A stretch of 64,000 bases of DNA from the NCBI GenBank assembly GCA_910583795.1, contig CAJTZQ010000007.1, positions 1 through 64,000 on the forward strand, in the 5' to 3' direction. A program made the position numbers and the translations under genes. Below the pieces are notes generated by a model. The model was given only the letters and a program-made list of their open reading frames with translations. It was not told the origin of the DNA and made no database searches. The DNA comes from an uncultured Muribaculaceae bacterium (GTDB taxonomy: Bacteria > Bacteroidota > Bacteroidia > Bacteroidales > Muribaculaceae). Shown here piece after piece: positions 44,318-51,968 of this stretch. Position 1 is the stretch's first letter; every line of letters starts with the position of its first letter.

Positions 44318-44354
44318 TATCGGTCAGCATCAGGCGGGTCGATATTTTTATTTT
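44318..44354 (+). terminator. Probable expression-platform terminator of the TPP riboswitch
   Basis: An 8-bp stem with two G-U pairs (TATCGGTC at 44318-44325 and GGGTCGATA to 44344) is followed by TTTTTATTTT and ends before thiD. Its loop holds GCATCAGG (44327-44334), the exact complement of CCTGATGC (44244-44251) in the aptamer core. Pairing of the two would disrupt the terminator in the absence of ligand. Confidence 0.55.
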
Positions 44355-44360
44355 GAGATC

Positions 44361-45200
44361 ATGCAAAAGAAATTGGTGACATTACTTACTATAGCTGGTT
44401 CGGATTGTACGGGAGGCGCGGGTATACAGGCGGATATCCGTGCCGCAGCTGCTTGTGGCGTATATGCAATGAGTGCGGTAACAACTGTCACAGCCCAAAA
44501 TTCAAATGGAGTTGCAAATCTATTTCCTGTTCCATCTAATTGTTTAGAATCTCAGTTAAAAGCACTGACCGAAGATGTAATTCCTGACGCGGTAAAGATA
44601 GGAATGATCGGATCAGTTAAAAACTGTGAAATCATAGCTGATTATATCGAATCTCTTCCCAATTCAACTCCCATTGTAATTGATCCGGTTCTTACGTCTT
44701 CAGCTGGAGGTGAACTTTCAGATAATAAGAAATTGTTGGCTGATGCAATGATATCAAGACTATTTCCATTATCAGATGTCGTTACACCCAATATCAAGGA
44801 AGCGGATTATTTTCTTGGAAGAAACCTTGACAGCATTAATCCTGCATCAACCCAAGATATAACATGGGAACTATTAAACATATTTAATTCCAAATCTGTA
44901 ATATTAAAAGGTGGACACATCTCAGGAAACACCTTGGTAGATACTCTTGTGATAAAAGATTATCCCGATACTCCTAACAAGTATTACACAAAACGGATTG
45001 AATGTAAAAACTTACATGGCACAGGATGTACCTACGCATCAATTCTTGCTTCAGAACTCGCTAAAAACAACACAATTGAACAAGCTTTTCTTAAAGCAAG
45101 CTCCATGATCAATGATATAATATCAAAAAGCATTGATTACGATTTCGGATCGTCTGCATACGGGCCGTTAAATACTCTGGATTATATAACTAAAATGTAA
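44361..45200 (+). CDS. thiD: Hydroxymethylpyrimidine/phosphomethylpyrimidine kinase
   Basis: A 279-residue ribokinase-fold enzyme that phosphorylates HMP and HMP-P for thiamine synthesis. N-terminal IAGSDCTGGAGIQADIRA and C-terminal GTGCTYAS are the substrate and anion-hole motifs. The length is standard for the kinase alone, without a ThiE fusion. It is the first gene of the TPP-controlled operon, with thiS 5 nt downstream. Confidence 0.96.
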   Translation: MQKKLVTLLTIAGSDCTGGAGIQADIRAAAACGVYAMSAVTTVTAQNSNGVANLFPVPSNCLESQLKALTEDVIPDAVKIGMIGSVKNCEIIADYIESLPNSTPIVIDPVLTSSAGGELSDNKKLLADAMISRLFPLSDVVTPNIKEADYFLGRNLDSINPASTQDITWELLNIFNSKSVILKGGHISGNTLVDTLVIKDYPDTPNKYYTKRIECKNLHGTGCTYASILASELAKNNTIEQAFLKASSMINDIISKSIDYDFGSSAYGPLNTLDYITKM

Positions 45201-45205
45201 GCATA

Positions 45206-45409
45206 ATGAAAATCCTATTAAACAATATTATAACTCCTCTTCCATCTGATTTCATGACAGTGGCGGAATTCGTGGCATGGAAAGATATAAAACCTTTGGG
45301 CACGGCAATAGCCATAAATGATAAAATCATAAAAAAAGCCCTTTGGGATTCAACTACTTTTCAAGACCTTGACAGAGTCACTGTGATAACGGCTGCTTTC
45401 GGTGGATAA
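45206..45409 (+). CDS. thiS: Sulfur carrier protein ThiS
   Basis: A 67-residue ubiquitin-like protein ending in AAFGG. The C-terminal Gly-Gly is adenylated and converted to thiocarboxylate, which donates sulfur for the thiazole ring. It overlaps the next gene by one base (TAATG), indicating coupled translation. The activating enzyme ThiF is not in this operon. Confidence 0.93.
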   Translation: MKILLNNIITPLPSDFMTVAEFVAWKDIKPLGTAIAINDKIIKKALWDSTTFQDLDRVTVITAAFGG

Positions 45410-45939
45410 TGACAGAAGGATTGTTTATAGTGGCTATCACATCTCCTGACAATATTTATAATGAAAGTCAGAAGATTTCAAACATACTGGAGGAAAGAGA
45501 AGCCGATATCGTGCATATACGCAAACCGGAATGGACGATTGAGGAAACAGACTGTCTGATTCGTTCAATTCCTGAAAGATTGCATCCTAAGCTTAAACTA
45601 CATGATCATTTCGAGCTTATTGAAAGGTATGAATTGGCAGGCGTTCATTTGAACAGCCGCAATCCTCTACCTCACCCAAAAGCAAAATCCGTAAGCATAT
45701 CATGCCATTCTATTGAACAACTTGAAGAGTATGAGCATTACGATTATATAACCCTCTCCCCTATTTTCGATTCAATTTCGAAAACCGGCTATCATTCGGC
45801 ATTTGATCTCGAGAAGATCAAATCTCATTTAAATGGCAGAAAAGTGGTTGCTCTTGGTGGCGTTACTCCATCCAAGTTCCATCTTCTGAGACAAACCGGT
45901 TTTTTCGGAGCAGCGATGTTAGGACATTTTTGGAAATAA
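45409..45939 (+). CDS. TenI/ThiE-like protein (thiazole tautomerase candidate)
   Basis: A 176-residue TIM-barrel protein of the ThiE/TenI family. It keeps the phosphate-binding VVALGGVTP and HLNSRNPLP segments but lacks much of the pyrophosphate-binding loop of true ThiE, and it is about 30 residues shorter than the full ThiE that follows. Bacillus TenI aromatises the thiazole phosphate made by ThiG. With a complete ThiE next door, a tautomerase role is the better guess. It starts inside the thiS stop. Confidence 0.78.
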   Translation: MTEGLFIVAITSPDNIYNESQKISNILEEREADIVHIRKPEWTIEETDCLIRSIPERLHPKLKLHDHFELIERYELAGVHLNSRNPLPHPKAKSVSISCHSIEQLEEYEHYDYITLSPIFDSISKTGYHSAFDLEKIKSHLNGRKVVALGGVTPSKFHLLRQTGFFGAAMLGHFWK

Positions 45940-45976
45940 CATAACTCCTTAAAGTAACCAATTAATCAATATACAT

Positions 45977-46600
45977 ATGCTACAGTTCATCACAAACACC
46001 GATTGCAAAGTTCCTGTTCATGAACAGGTTCTTGCTGTCATCGAAGGTGGTTGCAAATGGGTTCAGATCCGTATGAAAGACGCGCCTGATGATGATATCA
46101 GAAGAGTTGTGGAAATAATTAAACCCAAATGCATTGAGAAAGAGGTATTCCTCATTCTAAATGATCGTGTCGAACTTGCAAAAGAACTCAATGTAGGCGG
46201 TGTACATCTTGGCAAAGAGGATATGCCACCGAGTAAAGCAAGAATGATTCTCGGACCGGCAGCCGTGATTGGAGTGACAGCAAACACTTTTGCAGATATT
46301 ATTGCTGTCAGCGCACTCGATATAGACTACTATGGCATCGGTCCTTACAAGAATACGACTACCAAGAAAAATCTTGCACCAATACTCGGTCTTGAAGGCA
46401 TCCGGAAAATATGTTATGAAATGGCTGAAAAAAATATCGAGATCCCTCATGTCGCGGTAGGAGGGATACAATATGACGATATTTTACCACTTCTTGAGGC
46501 AGGTGTAAACGGCGTAGCCGTAAGCGGAGCTATAGCAAATGCCAAAGACATAGTCAAAGAAACCGAAAAATTTGTTTCTTTATTCCCCAAAACAGAATAA
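45977..46600 (+). CDS. thiE: Thiamine phosphate synthase
   Basis: A 207-residue TIM barrel that joins HMP pyrophosphate with thiazole phosphate. Family segments include WVQIRMKD, LILNDRVELA, GVHLGKEDMP, IGPYKNTTTK and the C-terminal VAVGGIQYDD. It is located between tenI and thiG in the operon. Confidence 0.94.
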   Translation: MLQFITNTDCKVPVHEQVLAVIEGGCKWVQIRMKDAPDDDIRRVVEIIKPKCIEKEVFLILNDRVELAKELNVGGVHLGKEDMPPSKARMILGPAAVIGVTANTFADIIAVSALDIDYYGIGPYKNTTTKKNLAPILGLEGIRKICYEMAEKNIEIPHVAVGGIQYDDILPLLEAGVNGVAVSGAIANAKDIVKETEKFVSLFPKTE

Positions 46601-46697
46601 TTAACATTTCGAGAAAGTGACATCTTTTTTTGGAGACATCCATAATCACTATCCAAAATGGTGTCCCTTTCTAAAATCTACAAATAATTCAATTCTC

Positions 46698-47471
46698 ATG
46701 AACGATATTCTTAAAATCGGTGATAGGGAATTCTCTTCTCGTCTTTTCGTAGGCACAGGAAAATTCCCGTCATCCGATATTATGCTCGAAGCAATCAAAG
46801 CCTCGGGCTCTCAAATGATCACCGTGGCAATGAAGCGTGTAAATATGATGAATGAAGCCACAGACGATATGCTCACTCACATAAACCGTGATCATGTTCA
46901 ACTTCTCCCCAATACTTCAGGCGTGAGAAATGCCAAAGAAGCTGTGATAGCAGCTCAAATGAGCCGTGAAATTTTTGGCACAAATTTCATTAAACTTGAA
47001 ATACATCCTGACCCCAAGTACCTCATGCCGGATCCTATAGAGACTCTTAAAGCTACTGAAGAACTCGCTTCCGACGGATTTGTTGTGTTGCCCTACATAC
47101 AGGCAGACCCAGTGCTTTGCAAACTTCTTGAAGAAGCAGGATCGGCTGCCGTCATGCCTCTTGCAGCTCCTATTGGCACCAACAAGGGACTCGTCACGAG
47201 AGATCTTCTTGAAATTATAATTGAGCAAAGCGCTGTTCCCGTTATCGTAGACGCAGGTCTCGGGGCGCCTTCACATGCTGCAGACGCCATGGAAATGGGA
47301 GCAGATGCCGTCCTTGTCAACACAGCAATTGCCGTAGCCGGGAACCCGATATTGATGGCGAATGCATTCCGTCAGGCTGTTATAGCCGGCAGGGAAGCAT
47401 ACAATGCCGGACTTGGTGCAGTATCTACACACGCTGTCGCAACCTCCCCCCTCACCTCTTTCCTCGATTAA
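46698..47471 (+). CDS. thiG: Thiazole synthase ThiG
   Basis: A 258-residue TIM barrel that builds the thiazole ring from DXP, ThiS thiocarboxylate and dehydroglycine. The N-terminus GDREFSSRLFVGTGKF, the active-site Lys in VAMKRVNM, and the C-terminal DAGLGAPSHAADAMEMGADA are typical. The frame is open from a GTG at 46617, but homologues begin at the ATG at 46698. It is upstream of thiC with a 56-bp gap containing a simple palindromic repeat. Confidence 0.96.
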   Translation: MNDILKIGDREFSSRLFVGTGKFPSSDIMLEAIKASGSQMITVAMKRVNMMNEATDDMLTHINRDHVQLLPNTSGVRNAKEAVIAAQMSREIFGTNFIKLEIHPDPKYLMPDPIETLKATEELASDGFVVLPYIQADPVLCKLLEEAGSAAVMPLAAPIGTNKGLVTRDLLEIIIEQSAVPVIVDAGLGAPSHAADAMEMGADAVLVNTAIAVAGNPILMANAFRQAVIAGREAYNAGLGAVSTHAVATSPLTSFLD

Positions 47472-47527
47472 TTCGTTACGAATTACGAATCTCATATTAT
47501 GAATCACGCATTATGCATTAAATCAAG

Positions 47528-49243
47528 ATGGAAATCCAAAATATAAACGTGTCATCATACCCGAATTCGAAAAAAATATACGTTGAGGGTAAACTTCATC
47601 CTATCAAAGTAGGGATGAGAGAAATTCACCAATATCCTACCGTGACTATAGAAAACGGCAAGAGGATTGAAAAGCCAAACGCTCCCATTACAGTTTATGA
47701 CACAAGCGGCCCGTTCACAGATCCGGATATCGACATAGATATCAACCGAGGGCTCCCTCGCCTTAGGGAAGATTGGGTAGAAAAAAGAGGCGATACTGAA
47801 ATTCTTGACGATATTACAAGTGAATATGGAAAAGCACGAAGAGACGATCCCTCGCTCGACCCCATACGTTTCCCAATAATACACAACCCTCGCAGGGCAA
47901 AGGATGGCGCTTGTGTCACTCAGATGCATTATGCAAAGAAAGGCATAATCACACCTGAAATGGAGTATGTTGCTATTCGTGAAAACCTTGATAATGAAAA
48001 GAGGGGCATCAAGTCACACATCACTCCTGAATTTGTGCGTGATGAAATTGCTGCAGGCCGAGCCATAATAGCTGCCAACATAAACCATCCTGAAGCGGAA
48101 CCTATGATCATAGGAAAAGCTTTTGCCGTTAAACTCAACACAAATATCGGTAACTCAGCCTTATCTTCAGGGATCGAAGAAGAAGTTGCCAAGGCTGTAT
48201 GGAGTTGCTATTGGGGAGGAGATACTCTCATGGATCTCTCCACCGGAAACAATATTCATGAAACCCGTGAATGGATTATACGCAATTGTCCTGTCCCGGT
48301 AGGCACTGTCCCCATCTATCAGGCTCTGGAAAAAGTCAACGGCGATGTCAAGAAGCTCACTTGGGAAATCTATCGCGACACACTCATTGAGCAATGCGAG
48401 CAGGGTGTTGACTATTTCACCATCCACGCCGGGGTGCTCCGCGAGCATGCCCAGTTGGTGGAACAACGTCTGACGGGATGTGTGTCACGTGGTGGATCTA
48501 TCATGGTACAATGGTGTGTGGAGCACAATCAGGAAAGTTTCCTCTATACCCATTTCGAAGAAATATGCGAGATTCTCAACAAATATGACGTAGCAGTCTC
48601 GCTCGGCGACGGTATGCGTCCCGGCTCCACTCACGATGCCAATGACCGTGCACAGTTCCTCGAACTTGAAATTCTCGGTAAACTTACAGAAATTGCCTGG
48701 CGTCACGACGTTCAGGTGCTCATTGAAGGCCCGGGTCACGTTCCGATGCATAAGATCAAAGAAAATATGGAAAAGCAGATTTCTGCATGCCACGAGGCTC
48801 CGTTCTATACACTTGGTCCTCTCACTACAGACATCGCTCCCGGCTACGATCATATCACATCCGCTATCGGTGCGGCAATTATTTCCAATCTTGGTACGGC
48901 TATGATCTGCTATGTCACTCCAAAAGAACACCTCTCCCTTCCCGACCTCAACGATGTCCGCGAAGGAGTGATAGCATACAAAATCGCCGCCCATGCCGCC
49001 GATCTCGCTAAAGGTTTCCCCGGAGCCAACGTGCGTGACGATGCCCTCAGCAAGGCACGCTACGAATTCCGTTGGAAAGATCAGTTCAATCTTTCTCTCG
49101 ACCCTGAAAAGGCAAAACGATATTATCTTGAATCAAGAAGAGATGCTCCGGACGCAGATGACCGTTTCTGCACAATGTGCGGTCCCAACTTCTGTGCTAT
49201 GAGAATATCTCAGAATATAGCTGAATCATGCAAAGAATTATGA
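47528..49243 (+). CDS. thiC: Phosphomethylpyrimidine synthase ThiC
   Basis: A 571-residue radical SAM enzyme that converts aminoimidazole ribotide to HMP phosphate. The core includes MHYAKKGIITPEMEY and GDGMRPGSTHDAND, and the 4Fe-4S ligands lie in the C-terminal CTMCGPNFC. The length is typical of bacterial ThiC with the N-terminal extension. Its last bases overlap thiH (ATGA), so the two are translationally coupled. Confidence 0.97.
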   Translation: MEIQNINVSSYPNSKKIYVEGKLHPIKVGMREIHQYPTVTIENGKRIEKPNAPITVYDTSGPFTDPDIDIDINRGLPRLREDWVEKRGDTEILDDITSEYGKARRDDPSLDPIRFPIIHNPRRAKDGACVTQMHYAKKGIITPEMEYVAIRENLDNEKRGIKSHITPEFVRDEIAAGRAIIAANINHPEAEPMIIGKAFAVKLNTNIGNSALSSGIEEEVAKAVWSCYWGGDTLMDLSTGNNIHETREWIIRNCPVPVGTVPIYQALEKVNGDVKKLTWEIYRDTLIEQCEQGVDYFTIHAGVLREHAQLVEQRLTGCVSRGGSIMVQWCVEHNQESFLYTHFEEICEILNKYDVAVSLGDGMRPGSTHDANDRAQFLELEILGKLTEIAWRHDVQVLIEGPGHVPMHKIKENMEKQISACHEAPFYTLGPLTTDIAPGYDHITSAIGAAIISNLGTAMICYVTPKEHLSLPDLNDVREGVIAYKIAAHAADLAKGFPGANVRDDALSKARYEFRWKDQFNLSLDPEKAKRYYLESRRDAPDADDRFCTMCGPNFCAMRISQNIAESCKEL

Positions 49244-50403
49244 AATCCGACCCTACTCCGGATGCTATTTTCGGACATGGGTTTGCCGATATCATCGACT
49301 CCTACGACTGGGATGAGACCATAGCGATGGTGGAAAATGCCACCATCGCTATGGTCGACGCAGTCCTTGCCAAGGCAAAAGCCAACAAAAAAGCGCTCAC
49401 ACCAGAAGAATTTGCTGTCCTTATTTCTCCCGCTGCTTCCGCTCGATTGGAAGAGATGGCGATGCTCAGCAACCTTTTTACAGGTGAACGTTTCGGGAAA
49501 ACTATTTCCTTATATATACCTTTATATGTGGGTAATGCCTGCACGAACAAGTGCGTTTACTGCGGTTTTAATCATGATAACCCTTTTGAACGTACGGTTC
49601 TGACAATGCCGCAAATTGAAGAAGAGTGTAAGGCTATCCGGAAAATGGGTCCTTTTGAAAACCTTCTTATAGTGTCAGGAGAATACCCTTCTCTGTGTGG
49701 AGTGGAATATCTTGAAAACGTTCTGCACACTTGCCGTCCATATTTTCATAACCTCACAATTGAGGTGCAGCCGATGAGAGCTGCAGACTATGAACGTCTC
49801 ACCCACTCCGGACTAAATGGTGTTGTATGCTTTCAGGAAACGTACCACAGGGAGGCTTATAAAAAATATCATCCGAAAGGGATGAAGAGCCATTTCGACT
49901 GGCGACTAAATGGCTATGACCGTATGGGAGAGGCTGGTGTACACAAAATCGGGATGGGTGCTCTTCTCGGTCTTGAAGACTGGAGGGGAGACATTGTCAT
50001 GATGGCACGCCATCTACGCTATCTCCAGAAAAAATACTGGAGAAGCCGATATTCGGTCAATTTCCCCCGTATGCGCCCGTCGGAAAGCGGGTTCCAGCCC
50101 AAAAGCATCATATCTGACCGTGAACTCGCACAGGTCACTTTTGCGTTCCGAATCTTCGACCACGATGTAGACATCTCCTACTCTACAAGGGAAAGTCCTG
50201 AATACCGCGACAATATGATACGCCTCGGAGTGACTTCGATGAGTGCGGGAAGCAAGACCGATCCGGGAGGCTACACATCAGTGCCCGACTCCCTTGAACA
50301 ATTTGAGGTGAGCGATGAGCGTTCGCCCCGCGAGGTAGAGAGATCAATCCGTGCCCACGGCTACGATCCTGTCTGGAAAGACTGGGATTCAATCTTCGAC
50401 TAA
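49240..50403 (+). CDS. thiH: 2-iminoacetate synthase ThiH
   Basis: A 387-residue radical SAM tyrosine lyase that supplies dehydroglycine for the thiazole. The cluster motif CTNKCVYCGF is near residue 100. The ATG at 49240 forms a classic 4-nt ATGA overlap with thiC and is preferred over the ATG at 49228. It is the last gene of the operon. In many Bacteroidales thiF follows here, but the next 300 bp contain no trace of it. Confidence 0.94.
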   Translation: MKSDPTPDAIFGHGFADIIDSYDWDETIAMVENATIAMVDAVLAKAKANKKALTPEEFAVLISPAASARLEEMAMLSNLFTGERFGKTISLYIPLYVGNACTNKCVYCGFNHDNPFERTVLTMPQIEEECKAIRKMGPFENLLIVSGEYPSLCGVEYLENVLHTCRPYFHNLTIEVQPMRAADYERLTHSGLNGVVCFQETYHREAYKKYHPKGMKSHFDWRLNGYDRMGEAGVHKIGMGALLGLEDWRGDIVMMARHLRYLQKKYWRSRYSVNFPRMRPSESGFQPKSIISDRELAQVTFAFRIFDHDVDISYSTRESPEYRDNMIRLGVTSMSAGSKTDPGGYTSVPDSLEQFEVSDERSPREVERSIRAHGYDPVWKDWDSIFD

Positions 50404-50500
50404 AATGCGTTGAAAGTCTGGACATATACTGCATACCTGTATCGCAAACACGATCCAGAATAAAAATCTAAATAACAACAAATCAACAATTATTTAATTT

Positions 50501-50536
50501 GAAGGTAAGGAGATAATTTCTTACCTTCTTTTTTTG
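50501..50536 (+). terminator. Terminator of the thiamine operon
   Basis: A 9-bp stem (GAAGGTAAG and CTTACCTTC) followed by eight or more T. It lies about 100 nt after the thiH stop. The rest of 50404-50720 is AT-rich, with no gene or clear promoter; the near-box ATATTTTG at 50709-50716 may serve sodB. Confidence 0.85.
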
Positions 50537-50720
50537 ATAGAACTTCTTTTTAAATATACATATATGTATAATATTCAGTTTAATCACGTTTCAAAAGGCA
50601 CCTACAAAAATATATGTGCATATGATTAACTTATATTATGTGTTCACATATTTGTTTTAGGGACTTAAACAATAAAAACTCTTTATTGTTATTAATATCA
50701 AACCAATTATATTTTGCAAC

Positions 50721-51302
50721 ATGAAATTCACACAACCTAAGTTACCTTACGCCCAGGATGCTCTTGCACCTGTGATTTCTCCCATGACAATAGAATATCA
50801 CTATGGGAAACATGAGAAAGCTTACATCGATACACTCAACAAACTTATCGAGGGAACTGAATTCGATGATATGGCATTGGAGGATATAATTGTTAAAAGT
50901 GAAGGTAAACTTTTCAACAATGCCTCTCAGGCATGGAACCATATATTCTATTTCTTCCAATTCTCTCCCGAAGGTCTTAAAGAACCTTCAGGCGCATTGC
51001 GCAAACAAATAGAAGAACAATTTGGAAGCCTTGATGACTTCAAAAAGAAATTTGAAGAAGCCGGAGCGACATTATTTGGATCCGGATGGGTATGGCTCGC
51101 AGCAGATTCCGATAATAAACTCTATATCATTCAGGCAAAAAATGCTGAAAATCCTCTGACTCAAGGATTAAAACCCCTCATGGTATTTGACGTGTGGGAA
51201 CATGCCTACTATCTTGATTACCAAAATTTACGCGCAGATTATCTTCATAAATTATGGGACATCGTAGATTGGGACACTATAGAAATGAGATATGGGAAAT
51301 GA
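50721..51302 (+). CDS. sodB: Fe/Mn superoxide dismutase
   Basis: A 193-residue SOD. Metal ligands are His27 (YHYGKH), the His of QAWNHIFY, and Asp and His in DVWEHAYY. Bacteroidales enzymes of this type work with iron or manganese. A phenylalanine pair replaces the usual W-N after the second ligand (NHIFYFFQFSP). It protects against superoxide on air exposure. Monocistronic, ending at the terminator at 51393. Confidence 0.95.
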   Translation: MKFTQPKLPYAQDALAPVISPMTIEYHYGKHEKAYIDTLNKLIEGTEFDDMALEDIIVKSEGKLFNNASQAWNHIFYFFQFSPEGLKEPSGALRKQIEEQFGSLDDFKKKFEEAGATLFGSGWVWLAADSDNKLYIIQAKNAENPLTQGLKPLMVFDVWEHAYYLDYQNLRADYLHKLWDIVDWDTIEMRYGK

Positions 51303-51392
51303 CAGATAATAAACTGAAATAGGTTATAGAAAAATTAAAATGAATAATGAAATTTATATTATTCATTAATTGTCAATTTCTAATTTAAACAT

Positions 51393-51427
51393 AAATGCCC
51401 GGCTTGTTTTGAAGTTTGGGCATTTTT
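51393..51427 (+). terminator. Terminator of sodB
   Basis: An 8-bp stem (AAATGCCC and GGGCATTT) with a 17-nt loop and a T-run, 90 nt after the sodB stop. The spacer 51337-51385 is a simple AT repeat. Confidence 0.75.
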
Positions 51428-51446
51428 TTGTAATTTCGCGACCATC

Positions 51447-51492
51447 ATTTAACAATTGTATTGTTAAATTCATGTTTAAAATGATAACTTTG
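51447..51492 (+). promoter_or_regulatory. rsfS-ftsH promoter with ATTTAACAAT palindrome
   Basis: TAACTTTG (51485-51492) is a -7 box. A TTG at 51461-51463, 21 nt upstream, may be the -33 element. It lies inside a perfect 10-bp inverted repeat, ATTTAACAAT-TGT-ATTGTTAAAT (51447-51469). The half-site resembles the AATGTTAAAT sites at the rprXY promoter. Confidence 0.5.
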
Positions 51493-51568
51493 GCATGACA
51501 TTTGTTATTTAAATGAGAACTTAATAACTCTCTCAAAACATATAAACAAATTAAAAATTCTGCAGCGA

Positions 51569-51928
51569 ATGCAAGATAACTCTGACATCACCCCACAAAT
51601 CATAGATGCGATCACCGACAAAAAAGGGAAAAAGGTCGCAATTGTAGACTTATCAAATTTTGAGTCTGCATCAACAGGAAAACTTATTATATGCCAGGGA
51701 GGTAGCACTTCTCAAGTCAGTGCTATTGCTGATTCAGTCCGTGAAAAAGTTCAAATAGAAACTGGAGTAAAACCTTTCAATTATGAAGGATACAAAAACT
51801 CACAATGGATTGTAATAGATTATGGCAATATAATGGTTCATGTCTTTCTTCCCGAATTTAGAGAATTCTATTCTCTTGAAACCCTATGGAATGATGCCCC
51901 CACTAAATTTATTCCTGACGATATTTAA
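51569..51928 (+). CDS. rsfS: Ribosomal silencing factor RsfS
   Basis: A 119-residue RsfS/Iojap protein that binds L14 on the large subunit and blocks subunit joining in starvation. Landmarks are the central VDLSNFESASTGKLIICQGGS, the WIVIDYGNIMVHVF segment, and the C-terminal FYSLETLW. It precedes ftsH by 40 nt, a pairing common in Bacteroidetes. Confidence 0.93.
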   Translation: MQDNSDITPQIIDAITDKKGKKVAIVDLSNFESASTGKLIICQGGSTSQVSAIADSVREKVQIETGVKPFNYEGYKNSQWIVIDYGNIMVHVFLPEFREFYSLETLWNDAPTKFIPDDI

Positions 51929-51968
51929 GTTTATTACAAATTTATGGATATATAAATAGAAAAAACTC

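Noticed and set aside
46617..46697. Upstream GTG start for thiG
   Set aside because: The added 27 residues have no match to the family pattern, and the ATG at 46698 gives the usual ThiG N-terminus.
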